From positions 1 to 58,065 of IMG/VR virus record IMGVR_UViG_3300008108_000078: 58,065 nt of DNA; one strand, given 5' to 3'. The notes beneath the pieces were generated by a model. The model saw nothing but the letters and a program-made list of their open reading frames with translations, did no database searches and had not been told where the DNA came from. Within the stretch, counting starts at the first letter, position 1, and each line of letters begins with the position of its first letter. Below are positions 16,526 to 25,207 of the stretch, in pieces. The DNA is from a virus. The translations under genes and the position numbers were made by a program.

Positions 16526-16975
16526 TTAAATTAAGTCCACTAAATCAAATATTGTTTGTAATTTTGTTCTAATAGTTTTATTACTAAAACTATTTCTCAA
16601 ACCTTGATGCAATGGTTTAGGAGCGTAATCAACATTTACCCATGCGTAGCCGGTGTGTTCTTGGCTGAGAATGGGAATAAATTCGTTGTCTATTACACAG
16701 AGATATGTGTGAAAATTAAAAACTTTGTCGTTTGATACAAACGTCTCTAATGGTATAGTTTTGATTATGTGGGGAGTTGTGCCTACTTCTTCAGATACTT
16801 CTCTTTGAAGTCCTTGCCAGGGATTTTCATGTTGTAGGTTAGTGCCACCTACTAATCCCCAAGTACCAGCATGTTTGCCTTCGGCTTTTTGTAACAGTAA
16901 AAATCTTCGTGTAGATTTAGCGTAGAATAATGCTCCGCTACATACAATCTTATCTGTTACAGTTCTAATCTCCAT
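16526..16975 (-). CDS. Nudix hydrolase
   Basis: 149 aa. A complete Nudix box GGTNLQHENPWQGLQREVSE continues into EVG, matching G-x5-E-x7-R-E-U-x-E-E-x-G at about 42-65. It is preceded by the usual GALFYAKSTRRFLLLQKAEG strand-loop. Nudix enzymes cleave nucleoside diphosphates linked to another moiety (oxidised dNTPs, NADH, nucleotide sugars, capped RNA); the specificity here is not readable. The C-terminus includes HTGYAWVNVD. It overlaps the end of the gp15-like gene by 19 bases and leads the oxygenase string, so it is probably expressed late with it. Confidence 0.88.
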   Translation of the reverse strand: MEIRTVTDKIVCSGALFYAKSTRRFLLLQKAEGKHAGTWGLVGGTNLQHENPWQGLQREVSEEVGTTPHIIKTIPLETFVSNDKVFNFHTYLCVIDNEFIPILSQEHTGYAWVNVDYAPKPLHQGLRNSFSNKTIRTKLQTIFDLVDLI

Positions 16976-18417
16976 TCGCCCGCCCTATACTCGCCTTCAA
17001 ACGATTTAGCCCAAAATACACCATTCCAGACGTACTGGACCCCAGTATATATATTCGTTTGATATATGAGTGTGTCGGATTCTTGAGTAGAATTAAAAAT
17101 TATATACCAATTTGTATTATCAAATTCTATAATATCGTTTGCATAGGCAACTAGATTCCCCCAAGCACTAGCTGGTTGAGTGTTATTTTCGTTGCCTATA
17201 TCTTCTATAATTAAGTATCGAGTACCTGCTACTGGTGACTCTGGATTATAGGTCAGGGGATTAATAATTGCATCAAATGTTCCTGGGCTTGCTGGCCTTA
17301 AGTTATTTGTTCCGTAGTCGGCATCAGTGTCCAAATTACCGTCGCTATCAATTCCTGTATTCGTATTAAGTGTATCTGCGTCCCAGGATACTTGTAGGAT
17401 TGTTGGATCTAGTGGACTTATTGCCACTGTGCCTATAACTTCTGTTCCGTTTGATTGAGTTAAGTACAATGAACTTGATCCTGCTGTGTACTTTCCAGGA
17501 TATTTGTCAAAAAGTGCTTGCCATTCAATTGGCGTTCCTTGACGAACAGGTATATCCAGTGTTGGTTCTCTAGGCACGCTGCTTTCTGATTTATTCAATA
17601 AAATTACTTGATTGTTATAAACTTGAACATTGTAATCTGTAATAGTAGCAGATTCGCGAGTTAACAACTGCCCCATAGCAATATCTGGACCCGCTAATGG
17701 CTGACCTAATCCTTCTATGTAAGAATTATTGTTTACATTTGCACCGTCATATAAACTTGTAATAATTTTAGTAATAACTCCAAGATGCTTAACTTTAACT
17801 GGAGGACTAATCCATATAGGAGTTTCTAACTGTAGTGTTGCAATATCAATAGGACTATCAGTACCTACTGGAACACTACGACTAGACCATGTTGTCTGTG
17901 TTAGATTTAAAATTGAAAGGCTTGTCCAGTCAACATAATTGTCGGTTGTCTGTAGTTCAAGGCTTGGATTAAACAATACTAGTATTTGTTCTAGTAACTG
18001 TAATTTTTGTTCAGTATTTGCAGTCCATATATCACACTTCATAGTTAACTTAAAAGGCGTTGGCATCAAACGCTCAACAGTATAGTTGCGTCCTTGTCCA
18101 GAAGTGTACACTGGATTATTTGGATCAGCGTCATTTATTTCGCGTTCTCTTACATGAACTTTGCCTACAAAAGTAGAGTCACTCATTCTAGTCATGTCTA
18201 AATCTAAACCAGAAATATAAACAGCAATTCTTGGCACACTACTAATTTTGTTTTCACTGTTTTGACGAACAATACTTGCCGCCTGCCTATCGGCATCTCC
18301 GTACATAACCGGAACACGAACAAGAGTTCCATCTCCGTATTTGACTGTAAAATTACTCAACACACGAATAGTTTGAGTTAAGTACCTTCTTATTTGTCCG
18401 TCATAAAAAAATTGCAT
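16957..18417 (-). CDS. T4 gp15-like tail terminator / sheath-stabilising protein, enlarged
   Basis: 486 aa. The N-terminal 230 residues follow the layout of T4-type gp15 (FYDGQIRRYLTQTIRVLSNF, VPVMYGDADRQAAS, SSVPRIAVYISGL, TPFKLTMKCDIWTAN, LLEQILVLFNP, then a strand of the type TLQLETPIWISPP). It follows gp14 directly, as expected. The C-terminal half is extra and includes a beta-type segment (AGTRYLIIEDIG, YVWNGVFWAKSFEGEYR) like modules in gp14 and the sheath of this phage. gp15 caps the tail below the neck and stabilises the sheath end. The length is well above the roughly 270 residues usual for gp15, so the assignment is tentative. Confidence 0.62.
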   Translation of the reverse strand: MQFFYDGQIRRYLTQTIRVLSNFTVKYGDGTLVRVPVMYGDADRQAASIVRQNSENKISSVPRIAVYISGLDLDMTRMSDSTFVGKVHVREREINDADPNNPVYTSGQGRNYTVERLMPTPFKLTMKCDIWTANTEQKLQLLEQILVLFNPSLELQTTDNYVDWTSLSILNLTQTTWSSRSVPVGTDSPIDIATLQLETPIWISPPVKVKHLGVITKIITSLYDGANVNNNSYIEGLGQPLAGPDIAMGQLLTRESATITDYNVQVYNNQVILLNKSESSVPREPTLDIPVRQGTPIEWQALFDKYPGKYTAGSSSLYLTQSNGTEVIGTVAISPLDPTILQVSWDADTLNTNTGIDSDGNLDTDADYGTNNLRPASPGTFDAIINPLTYNPESPVAGTRYLIIEDIGNENNTQPASAWGNLVAYANDIIEFDNTNWYIIFNSTQESDTLIYQTNIYTGVQYVWNGVFWAKSFEGEYRAGEWRLEL

Positions 18418-19829
18418 TATAAATCTGCCTTTGGTCTAAGAGCTTTAGATAAACTCTGTCGTTGTGCTTCTCTATTCTTGCAAAGACTAATCTTCCAAGT
18501 GCCTGTATGAGGAATAATTTGTTGCTCATCGCTAATTACAGGAAGTTCAATGCGAATTTTACCAGCGTTATTAGTTATCATGCTAGTATAATCTTCAATA
18601 GTAAAACCTATTTCCGTTGTTTCTAATTTTAATACCAGATATACTGCACCTGTTAAATCTAAATAGTTAATATTGGTGTCAAATTCAATATCGCCTTCGT
18701 CTAACTTCACCCAATCAATCGCAGTTGCTTGATTGTAGATATAAGAAGTATTATTAATAAATCCAGTTTTAAGAGTTTGACGAGTATCGTTGTTAGTCAT
18801 ATTCATACGCACAGCATCTTCTACTTTAATCCAACGTGTGCCGTCAAAGCGGAATAATCTGTTGGGCATAAAATCTGTACGTAGGAAAAAATCATCTGGA
18901 CCTGGTGCTTCGGGAAACTGTATGCCGTGGCCAAAATCATATCCGTTTTGCGGGAACCCATCTCCAACTAGATAACCAGTGTAACCAGTTCTGACAGGAC
19001 GAGCATTGCTTTCTAGTGCAGTAATACTTGTTATAGATGCATCTAGTTCAGTTGTATCTGAAGTATTAAGTACAGTTTTTCCTTTTTCATCAACTGCCAA
19101 AGTATAAAACTGTCTTGTTTCATATCCACTCTTAGGAGCATCTGCTTCTGCTTGTTGAACAACAGCATCGTTAATCACAAGTTCTTGTGTTCTCATACTT
19201 AACAAATCACGCAGAGTTTTATCGCTTGGATTACCGTACGCATCAGTTGCTGGCTTATCTAAAATATCTGCGAATTGTTGTGCATCTAGTAATTTCTTGC
19301 AACGTAATCTATACAAGTGAGGATACCATGTTGCACTAAATCCTTCGCTAGCACGGCCAACATCTTCAATTACGTAATATCTTGGCAGAGCAATGTCGTA
19401 ATCATTTAATGCAAATTGGTCTTTTAAATGAGGTAATTCAATAACGTCACCTGATAAGGGTTTACGTCCAACATATTCAATAAAATTATTAATGTGGACC
19501 GTCATAAAAATTATATCATTGTCAATGAATAATCCAAATTGACTTAGGTTAAAATCAATATTTGCAACATTATAGAGCCCGCGAATTTTGTAAATTTCTT
19601 CGCTGTATTTTCTGTCTCTATTTTCTAAAAATAACAAATCTTGAATGTTTGTTTCTTTGACAGCATCGTACACTGGTTGATCTGCTGTACCTTCGTCTTT
19701 TAGTTTAGGACCTAGATACTTGTGCAAATAAACATCTGTACCGCCAACCTGAAACATCTCAGAAATTGAGCGATCTATAAATTTGTAGTCTTGCCCTCGT
19801 TCGGGCTTATATAAGGATAATCGTGGCAT
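18417..19829 (-). CDS. 14: Neck protein gp14
   Basis: 470 aa from the ATG at 19829 (MPRLSLYKPERG). The recognisable gp14 features of T4-like marine phages are the N-terminal neck segment with FMTVHINNFIEYVGRKPLSG, then PRYYVIEDVGRASEGFSATW and YPHLYRLRCKKLLDAQQF at about 165-215. It forms part of the head-tail connector with gp13. Between about 290 and 350 there is an inserted module (PGPDDFFLRTDFMPNRLFRF, DGTRWIKVED) like those in the sheath protein. An upstream in-frame ATG at 19892 would run into the opposite gene and is rejected. No Shine-Dalgarno is visible; a late box lies 5 bases upstream. Confidence 0.85.
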   Translation of the reverse strand: MPRLSLYKPERGQDYKFIDRSISEMFQVGGTDVYLHKYLGPKLKDEGTADQPVYDAVKETNIQDLLFLENRDRKYSEEIYKIRGLYNVANIDFNLSQFGLFIDNDIIFMTVHINNFIEYVGRKPLSGDVIELPHLKDQFALNDYDIALPRYYVIEDVGRASEGFSATWYPHLYRLRCKKLLDAQQFADILDKPATDAYGNPSDKTLRDLLSMRTQELVINDAVVQQAEADAPKSGYETRQFYTLAVDEKGKTVLNTSDTTELDASITSITALESNARPVRTGYTGYLVGDGFPQNGYDFGHGIQFPEAPGPDDFFLRTDFMPNRLFRFDGTRWIKVEDAVRMNMTNNDTRQTLKTGFINNTSYIYNQATAIDWVKLDEGDIEFDTNINYLDLTGAVYLVLKLETTEIGFTIEDYTSMITNNAGKIRIELPVISDEQQIIPHTGTWKISLCKNREAQRQSLSKALRPKADL

Positions 19830-19834
19830 AATGA

Positions 19835-19842
19835 TATTTATC
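19835..19842 (-). promoter_or_regulatory. Late-promoter-like box GATAAATA for the gp14-oxygenase string
   Basis: On the minus strand GATAAATA is followed by TCATT and then the gp14 ATG. It is the only promoter-like signal I see at the head of the 16.7-kb minus-strand string. The short distance would give a leaderless or near-leaderless transcript. Confidence 0.55.
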
Positions 19843-19846
19843 GCTA

Positions 19847-19854
19847 GATAAATA
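19847..19854 (+). promoter_or_regulatory. Late-promoter-like box GATAAATA for gp13
   Basis: On the plus strand GATAAATA is followed by TAGTAGGAGAAC and the gp13 ATG at 19872. It is arranged divergently with the minus-strand box 4 bases away, so gp13 and gp14 would be divided by back-to-back late promoters. Confidence 0.55.
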
Positions 19855-19871
19855 TAGTAGGAGAACTTAAA

Positions 19872-20666
19872 ATGGCAGATATATACCCGCAAGATCCTGG
19901 GCTTTCTGATAGCACAATAGAGCGAAACAAAGCATTTGACTATGTTCGCAATATGCTAGGCGACGGCATGGTCGAAGTAGAATTAGATCCAAAACATTAC
20001 GAAACAGCATTAGATCGTGCGCTAACTAAATTTCGTCAGCGTAGTAGCAATGCAGTGGAAGAAAGTTACATGTTTTTAGAACTAATTCAAGACGTGAACG
20101 AATACAGACTGCCAGATGAAGTTATCGAAGTTCAGAGTATTTTTAGACGTGCAGTGGGTTCTCGTAGCGGTTTGGGTGCAGGCGGAACATTGTTCGAGCC
20201 GTTCAACTTGGCGTACACAAACAGCTACTTGTTAACTGGTAGTATGATGGGCGGACTAGCAACATATGAAATGTTTGCTGGATATCAAAAATTAGTAGGA
20301 CGTATGTTTGGTGCTTACATAGAATTTAAATGGCGTCAAACTAATCATATACTAACCATACTGCAACGTCCTTTTGCAGCAGGTGAACAAGTACTGTTAA
20401 GAACTCATAACTTCCGTCCAGATTTCATTTTACTACAAGACATCTATGCAAAGCAGTGGTTGTACGACTACACATTAGCAGTATGTAAACTAATGCTAGG
20501 CGAAGCTCGTAGTAAATTTGGAAATATTGCCGGACCTGGTGGATCAGGAATACAACTTAACGGTACTGCACTTATGACCGCAGGCCAACAAGAAATCGAA
20601 AAACTTGAAAAAGAAATCAACGATATGGTTCCAGGCGGTACACCGCTAACATTTGTAATTGGTTAA
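19872..20666 (+). CDS. 13: Neck protein gp13
   Basis: 264 aa. Strong resemblance to gp13 of T4-like phages: NKAFDYVRNMLGDGMVEVEL near the N-terminus, LDRALTKFRQRSSNAVEESY, the Asn/Gly-rich centre, then HILTILQRPFAAGEQVLLRT, the end of the core AKQWLYDYTLAVCKLMLGEA with RSKFGNIAGPGG, and LEKEINDMVPGG. It forms the neck with gp14, joining head and tail. Ribosome site AGGAGA 8 bases upstream. It is transcribed away from gp14, unlike T4 where 13 and 14 are adjacent and co-directional. Confidence 0.9.
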   Translation: MADIYPQDPGLSDSTIERNKAFDYVRNMLGDGMVEVELDPKHYETALDRALTKFRQRSSNAVEESYMFLELIQDVNEYRLPDEVIEVQSIFRRAVGSRSGLGAGGTLFEPFNLAYTNSYLLTGSMMGGLATYEMFAGYQKLVGRMFGAYIEFKWRQTNHILTILQRPFAAGEQVLLRTHNFRPDFILLQDIYAKQWLYDYTLAVCKLMLGEARSKFGNIAGPGGSGIQLNGTALMTAGQQEIEKLEKEINDMVPGGTPLTFVIG

Positions 20667-20673
20667 AAATATC

Positions 20674-20702
20674 TTGACCTTGTAATAAACCTGTTATATA
20701 CT
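20674..20702 (+). promoter_or_regulatory. Sigma70-like promoter for dNMP kinase
   Basis: TTGACC at 20674-20679, 17-base spacer, TATACT at 20697-20702, followed by AGGAGAGCTCT and the ATG at 20725. Each hexamer differs from the consensus at one position. Confidence 0.7.
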
Positions 20703-20724
20703 AGAGCTAACTTAGGAGAGCTCT

Positions 20725-21408
20725 ATGATTATAGGCGTGTGTGGTTTTATTGGTTCTGGCAAAGATACAGTTGCCGATTATCTAGTTAATTTTCATGGCT
20801 TTAGGCGAGAAAGTTTTGCTAATAGCTTAAAAGATGCTGTTGCCCATGTATTTGGTTGGGACAGAACTATGCTAGAAGGCCGCACAAAACAAGCACGTGA
20901 ATGGCGCGAACAAGTAGATCCGTGGTGGGCTAACCGCTTGAATATGCCCAACTTAACTCCAAGACTAATGCTACAACTATGGGGCACCGAAGTATGCCGC
21001 AGAGGCTTTCATGATGATATTTGGATTGCTAGCCTAGAAAATAAACTACGCAATAGCACAGACGACGTTGTCATTAGCGATTGTCGCTTTCCTAATGAAA
21101 TTAAATCAATTAAAACTGCCGGTGGCGTTGTAGTACGTGTTATCCGAGGTGAAGAACCTGAGTGGTACGAAGATGCTATTAATGCTAACCGTGGAGAAAA
21201 CGGTAATTTCTCATGGGCTACTAGTCGTAGTAGGCTTGAAAAACTAGGCATTCACGCTAGCGAAACAGCGTGGGTTGGAACTAAGTTTGATGCTATCCTA
21301 GACAACAACGGCAGTATTGATGATCTGTATGCAAAAATTAGAGATCTGGTATCAGATCCCCTTGACGCCAACGAACGCCCTCTTTATGCAGGACTCGTTG
21401 GCAATTAG
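20725..21408 (+). CDS. 1: Deoxynucleoside monophosphate kinase (T4 gp1-like)
   Basis: 227 aa. P-loop GFIGSGKDT at 7-15; LMLQLWGTEVCRRGFHDDIW (about 76-95) matches the gp1 family around the substrate site; then DVVISDCRFPNEIKSIK with the Asp-Cys-Arg-Phe motif. The enzyme phosphorylates dNMPs to feed phage DNA synthesis. It has its own sigma70-like promoter, in line with early expression. Its last 71 bases overlap the 3' end of an opposing HNH gene. Confidence 0.9.
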   Translation: MIIGVCGFIGSGKDTVADYLVNFHGFRRESFANSLKDAVAHVFGWDRTMLEGRTKQAREWREQVDPWWANRLNMPNLTPRLMLQLWGTEVCRRGFHDDIWIASLENKLRNSTDDVVISDCRFPNEIKSIKTAGGVVVRVIRGEEPEWYEDAINANRGENGNFSWATSRSRLEKLGIHASETAWVGTKFDAILDNNGSIDDLYAKIRDLVSDPLDANERPLYAGLVGN

Positions 21409-21664
21409 CACATATTGTTTTAAGGTTGTTATGGCGGCAATTGTTTAAGTCGCCATCTACATGAAACACATTAAACACTTCTCGGTGATTGCTTTTAAAC
21501 CCGCACTTATCGCAAGTGTTTTTTATTTTATAGCCAGCACTTTGCCACCGAGGTGCAGTTATACCTCGTAGACAGTACCCACAACGTTTTCTATAAAACG
21601 CTTTTCCTTCCTTGTAGTAATTGATTGCTACAGGATGTCTTCCGCATAAACAAAGTGGCCTCAT
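21338..21664 (-). CDS. HNH-type zinc-binding nuclease-like protein
   Basis: 108 aa. Cysteine pairs CLCG, CGYC, CDKCG and CANC, with VFHVDGDLNNCRHNNLKTIC forming the H-N-N part of an HNH motif (His-Val-Asp-Gly, then Asn-x-x-x-x-x-Asn-Leu-x-x-Ile-Cys). A two-zinc-ribbon protein of this type recurs in T4-like phages of marine bacteria. Nuclease activity is inferred, since a classic catalytic pair is not certain. It is antisense to the end of the dNMP kinase gene (21338-21408) and is the only minus-strand gene between the neck and terminase genes. Not obviously a homing endonuclease. Confidence 0.75.
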   Translation of the reverse strand: MRPLCLCGRHPVAINYYKEGKAFYRKRCGYCLRGITAPRWQSAGYKIKNTCDKCGFKSNHREVFNVFHVDGDLNNCRHNNLKTICANCQRVLHKEGVRWRQGDLIPDL

Positions 21665-21731
21665 ACGAATATTTAAGCCTTTTTAGGACCTTTTTCACGG
21701 TAGATATACCTGTCAAAAAGCCAAAATACAC

Positions 21732-21737
21732 TAAATA
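21732..21737 (+). promoter_or_regulatory. Late-promoter-like box (CAC)TAAATA for the tail sheath gene
   Basis: TAAATA lies 31 bases before the sheath ATG at 21769, with ATGGAGATC upstream of the start as ribosome site. Normal leader spacing, unlike several other TAAATA sites in this window. Confidence 0.45.
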
Positions 21738-21768
21738 CAATTAGAAATCGTATTCATGGAGATCATAA

Positions 21769-24700
21769 ATGGCTCAACTTAATTCACCGGGCGTAAGCGT
21801 AACAGTTATCGATGAAAGTTTTTATACATCGGCTGCACCTGGAACCACACCTTTAATTATTGTAACGTCTGAACAAGACAAATCAAATGGTGCATCAACA
21901 GGTACTGCTGTTGGTACTACTGCTATAAACGCAGGCAAAGTCTATCTAATGACTAGCCAAAAAGAGTTAGCAGATACATTTGGCACACCAATTTTTAAAA
22001 CTGACGCAAACAATAATCCAATTCATGCTGGAGAACAAAACGAGTATGGTCTTCAAGCAGCATATAGTTATTTAGGCGTAAGCAACCGTGCTTATATTGT
22101 AAGAGCGGATGTTGACCTTGGTCAACTAGATCCTAGTGCAGAAGCACCTTCAGGTGATCCTGAAGATGGTACTTTATGGTTTGACACAAGAAGTACAAAT
22201 TTTGGTATTTTTCAATGGAACAGCTCAGAAGCAACAGTTACTGGCGGGCAGACCTTTAGTAATAAAGTTCCTTTGGTAATTACAGCATCTAGCGACATTG
22301 ATGCAGGCGCTCCTAAGACTAGTATTGGAGCAGTTGGAGATTATGCACTTGTTTTACAAGATGCTGTCTACACCCTATTCTTTAAGAAAGGCAACACAGG
22401 CGGATCAGGACCTGCAACAGGAGCGTGGGTGGCAGTTGGAAGTTCTAACTGGATTAGAAGTTGGCCAGCAGCTCAAAGTTTAGCAACTCCTGCGGCACTA
22501 TTGGTTGGTGATACCCTTTCTATTACTGTAGACGGTAATACAAATAATTACACAGGACATACAACATTAAGTTCTCTAGTAACTGACATCAATACAACGA
22601 ACGAAGGTATTGGCGATGAGACCGATGCTCGCGGCATTTCTGCGGCAGTAATTAATGGTCGATTAGAATTGTACACAACTGGAGAAAACTTCAGTGTTAG
22701 CGGTACTGCTGTTGCAAAACTAAGACTAGTATCAGATGGTAGCGGTTCATGGGCAAGCTCAGGAACATTTATTGCACCTACTCTTAAAACAAGCCCGCAC
22801 TACACAGTTCCTACATTTAAACGTTCAGACAACAATTCGTCTGTTCAAGGATACCCAACTGGGTCTCTATGGGTTAAAACAACAGATCCTAATTTAGGTG
22901 CTCGTTGGAGAGTTAAAGTTTATAACGAAGCTATTAATAGTTGGGTTGATAAAACAGCACCGTTGTTTAGTTCAAATGCAGAAGCACTTAAAGGGCTAGA
23001 CTCAGCAGGTGGCGGTATTAACTTAACACAAAGCGCACTATTTGTAAAAACAAACGTAGACGAATCAGTAAACGGCCAAGGCAATGTTGTTAACGCAAAT
23101 TTCAAAATTTACGCTCGTAAGGTATCAGGCGCAACTGAAATTTCTTCAACTTCTTCTTTCACTGGATTTACAGCTGGTAGCAATGAGTTTACAATTCAGG
23201 AAACAGTTAAAGGAAAAGCAACACTTTCAGACGCTCTTACTGTTGAATTTACAGCATTAGGCGGTTCATCAAATGCCGCAGCTGATATTGACACATTTAT
23301 TGCTGCACTAACAGCTAAATTAAGCGATGCTACTTGGGCAACATCTCCAATTAGTTCAAGAGTAACTGTTTCTAAAACAACTACTGGAACAGTTTTAATT
23401 CGTCATAACGATGGCGGAGATATTGTATTTGATGAATCAACAGCAACTCCGTTAACAGATCTTTTCACTCCATATACTGTAGATGTAAACGGTGTTGGAC
23501 AAGGTACTGTTAATTTTTATGACAACAGCACTGGAAGCGGATATGTTGCATCTCTTTGGAGCCCATACCCAGCAATTTCTACCAGTTCAGACGCACCAAC
23601 TACAGAAGCACCAGATGGACAATTATGGTACAACTCTATGGTTGATGAAGTTGATGTGTTAGTTCACAACGGCGAAACATGGGTAGGTTATCAATACAAC
23701 GGTACTGGAATTTCTGCAATTACTTCTCCATATTATACAGCGGTAGAAGATGACAAAACTGATCCAAAAGGCCCAATCATAAGTGCCACAAAACCAAAGA
23801 CACAAACAGATGGTACTTCATTAGTATCTGGAGATTTGTGGGTTGACACCAGCGATTTGGAAAATTATCCTTCGCTTTACAAATACAATAAAGATTTAGG
23901 AAAATGGGTTGCAGTAGATACAGGCGACCAAACAACTGAAGAAGGAATTCTATTTGCAGACGCTCGTTGGGCTACATCAGGAGAATCTGCTGATTCTTCA
24001 ACAGTAATAGAACTGTTAGTTAGCGACTTTGTAGACTTCGATGCACCAGACCCTGCATTGTACCCACGTGGTATGTTGTTATGGAATTTACGTCGTTCAG
24101 GATTTAATGTTAAGAAATTTGTACACGATTACATTGATGTTACTGCTGATAACGTAAGACAAGACGGCGCTAGCATGGCAAATTATTATGCTAATCGTTG
24201 GGTTACTGAGTCTGGCAATCAAGCTAGCGGAGCAGGAACATTTGGCCGTAAAGCACAACGTAAAGTGATTGTTCAATCATTGCAAGCTCTTGTAAACAGC
24301 AATCAACAAATTAGAGATGAAGAAAGCCGTATATTTAATTTAATCGCTTGCCCAGGATATCCTGAATTAATTAGTGAAATGACAGCACTTAATTACGACA
24401 GAGGATTAACTGCGTTTGTTGTAGGAGATACTCCAGCAAGATTAACACCAGATGCAACTAGCCTCAATAATTGGGGCAAGAACGTTGCAGGTGCATTTGA
24501 AGACAATGACGACGGTTTAGTTACTTCAGACGAATATCTAGGAATTTTCTATCCATGGGGCTTTACTAGCGACAACATTGGTAATAACATTGTTGTTCCT
24601 CCAAGTAACATGATTTTACGTACTATTGCATTAAATGACCAAGTTAGTTATCCATGGTTTGCACCAGCAGGTACACGTCGCGGCGGCATTACTAATGCAA

Positions 24701-25188
24701 CAGCAGTTGGTTACATTACCAGCGAAGGCGAATTCCAATCTGTATCATTAAATACTGGACAACGAGACACTCTTGCTGATAGTAAAATTAATCCAATTAC
24801 ATTTATCACAGGAACTGGACTTGTTAACTACGGGCAATATACTCGTGCTAGAAACGCCAGTGCATTGGATCGTATCAATGTAGCTCGTCTAGTAGTTTAC
24901 CTACGTCGTCAGTTTGCACTATTGGCCAAACCATATGTATTTGAACCAAACGACAAAGTAACAAGAGATGAATTAAAAGGTGCTGTAGAAAGCCTACTTT
25001 TAGAATTAGTAGGACAACGTGCTCTATATGACTACATTGTAGTTTGTGATACAAGTAATAATACCCCAGCACGTATTGACAGAAACGAACTATATCTAGA
25101 CGTTGCGATTGAACCAGTTAAGGCAGTGGAATTTATCTATATTCCACTACGCTTGAAGAACACTGGCGAAATCAAGGGCCTAGCATAA
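21769..25188 (+). CDS. 18: Tail sheath protein gp18, enlarged by inserted modules
   Basis: 1139 aa against about 660 in T4. The N-terminus MAQLNSPGVSVTVIDESFYT and the sheath C-terminus (ARIDRNELYLDVAIEPVKAV, ending IPLRLKNTGEIKGLA) are typical gp18. The region about 730-1139 carries the conserved contraction core (VVPPSNMILRTIALNDQVSY, PWFAPAGTRRGG). Between about 120 and 720 lie repeated beta-type modules beginning (D/T)G-x-LW: DGTLWFDT, TGSLWVKT, DGQLWYNS and SGDLWVDT, each followed after 15-30 residues by W-(V/K). These probably decorate the sheath outside. The sheath contracts to drive the tube into the host. Identity is secure; the function of the insertions is unknown. Confidence 0.93.
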   Translation: MAQLNSPGVSVTVIDESFYTSAAPGTTPLIIVTSEQDKSNGASTGTAVGTTAINAGKVYLMTSQKELADTFGTPIFKTDANNNPIHAGEQNEYGLQAAYSYLGVSNRAYIVRADVDLGQLDPSAEAPSGDPEDGTLWFDTRSTNFGIFQWNSSEATVTGGQTFSNKVPLVITASSDIDAGAPKTSIGAVGDYALVLQDAVYTLFFKKGNTGGSGPATGAWVAVGSSNWIRSWPAAQSLATPAALLVGDTLSITVDGNTNNYTGHTTLSSLVTDINTTNEGIGDETDARGISAAVINGRLELYTTGENFSVSGTAVAKLRLVSDGSGSWASSGTFIAPTLKTSPHYTVPTFKRSDNNSSVQGYPTGSLWVKTTDPNLGARWRVKVYNEAINSWVDKTAPLFSSNAEALKGLDSAGGGINLTQSALFVKTNVDESVNGQGNVVNANFKIYARKVSGATEISSTSSFTGFTAGSNEFTIQETVKGKATLSDALTVEFTALGGSSNAAADIDTFIAALTAKLSDATWATSPISSRVTVSKTTTGTVLIRHNDGGDIVFDESTATPLTDLFTPYTVDVNGVGQGTVNFYDNSTGSGYVASLWSPYPAISTSSDAPTTEAPDGQLWYNSMVDEVDVLVHNGETWVGYQYNGTGISAITSPYYTAVEDDKTDPKGPIISATKPKTQTDGTSLVSGDLWVDTSDLENYPSLYKYNKDLGKWVAVDTGDQTTEEGILFADARWATSGESADSSTVIELLVSDFVDFDAPDPALYPRGMLLWNLRRSGFNVKKFVHDYIDVTADNVRQDGASMANYYANRWVTESGNQASGAGTFGRKAQRKVIVQSLQALVNSNQQIRDEESRIFNLIACPGYPELISEMTALNYDRGLTAFVVGDTPARLTPDATSLNNWGKNVAGAFEDNDDGLVTSDEYLGIFYPWGFTSDNIGNNIVVPPSNMILRTIALNDQVSYPWFAPAGTRRGGITNATAVGYITSEGEFQSVSLNTGQRDTLADSKINPITFITGTGLVNYGQYTRARNASALDRINVARLVVYLRRQFALLAKPYVFEPNDKVTRDELKGAVESLLLELVGQRALYDYIVVCDTSNNTPARIDRNELYLDVAIEPVKAVEFIYIPLRLKNTGEIKGLA

Positions 25189-25207
25189 TAATAACGGAGC
25201 ATACAAA

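Noticed and set aside
19830-19892. Longer gp14 start at 19892
   Set aside because: It would extend across the divergent promoter region into the gp13 gene; the added sequence is hydrophobic and unlike gp14.
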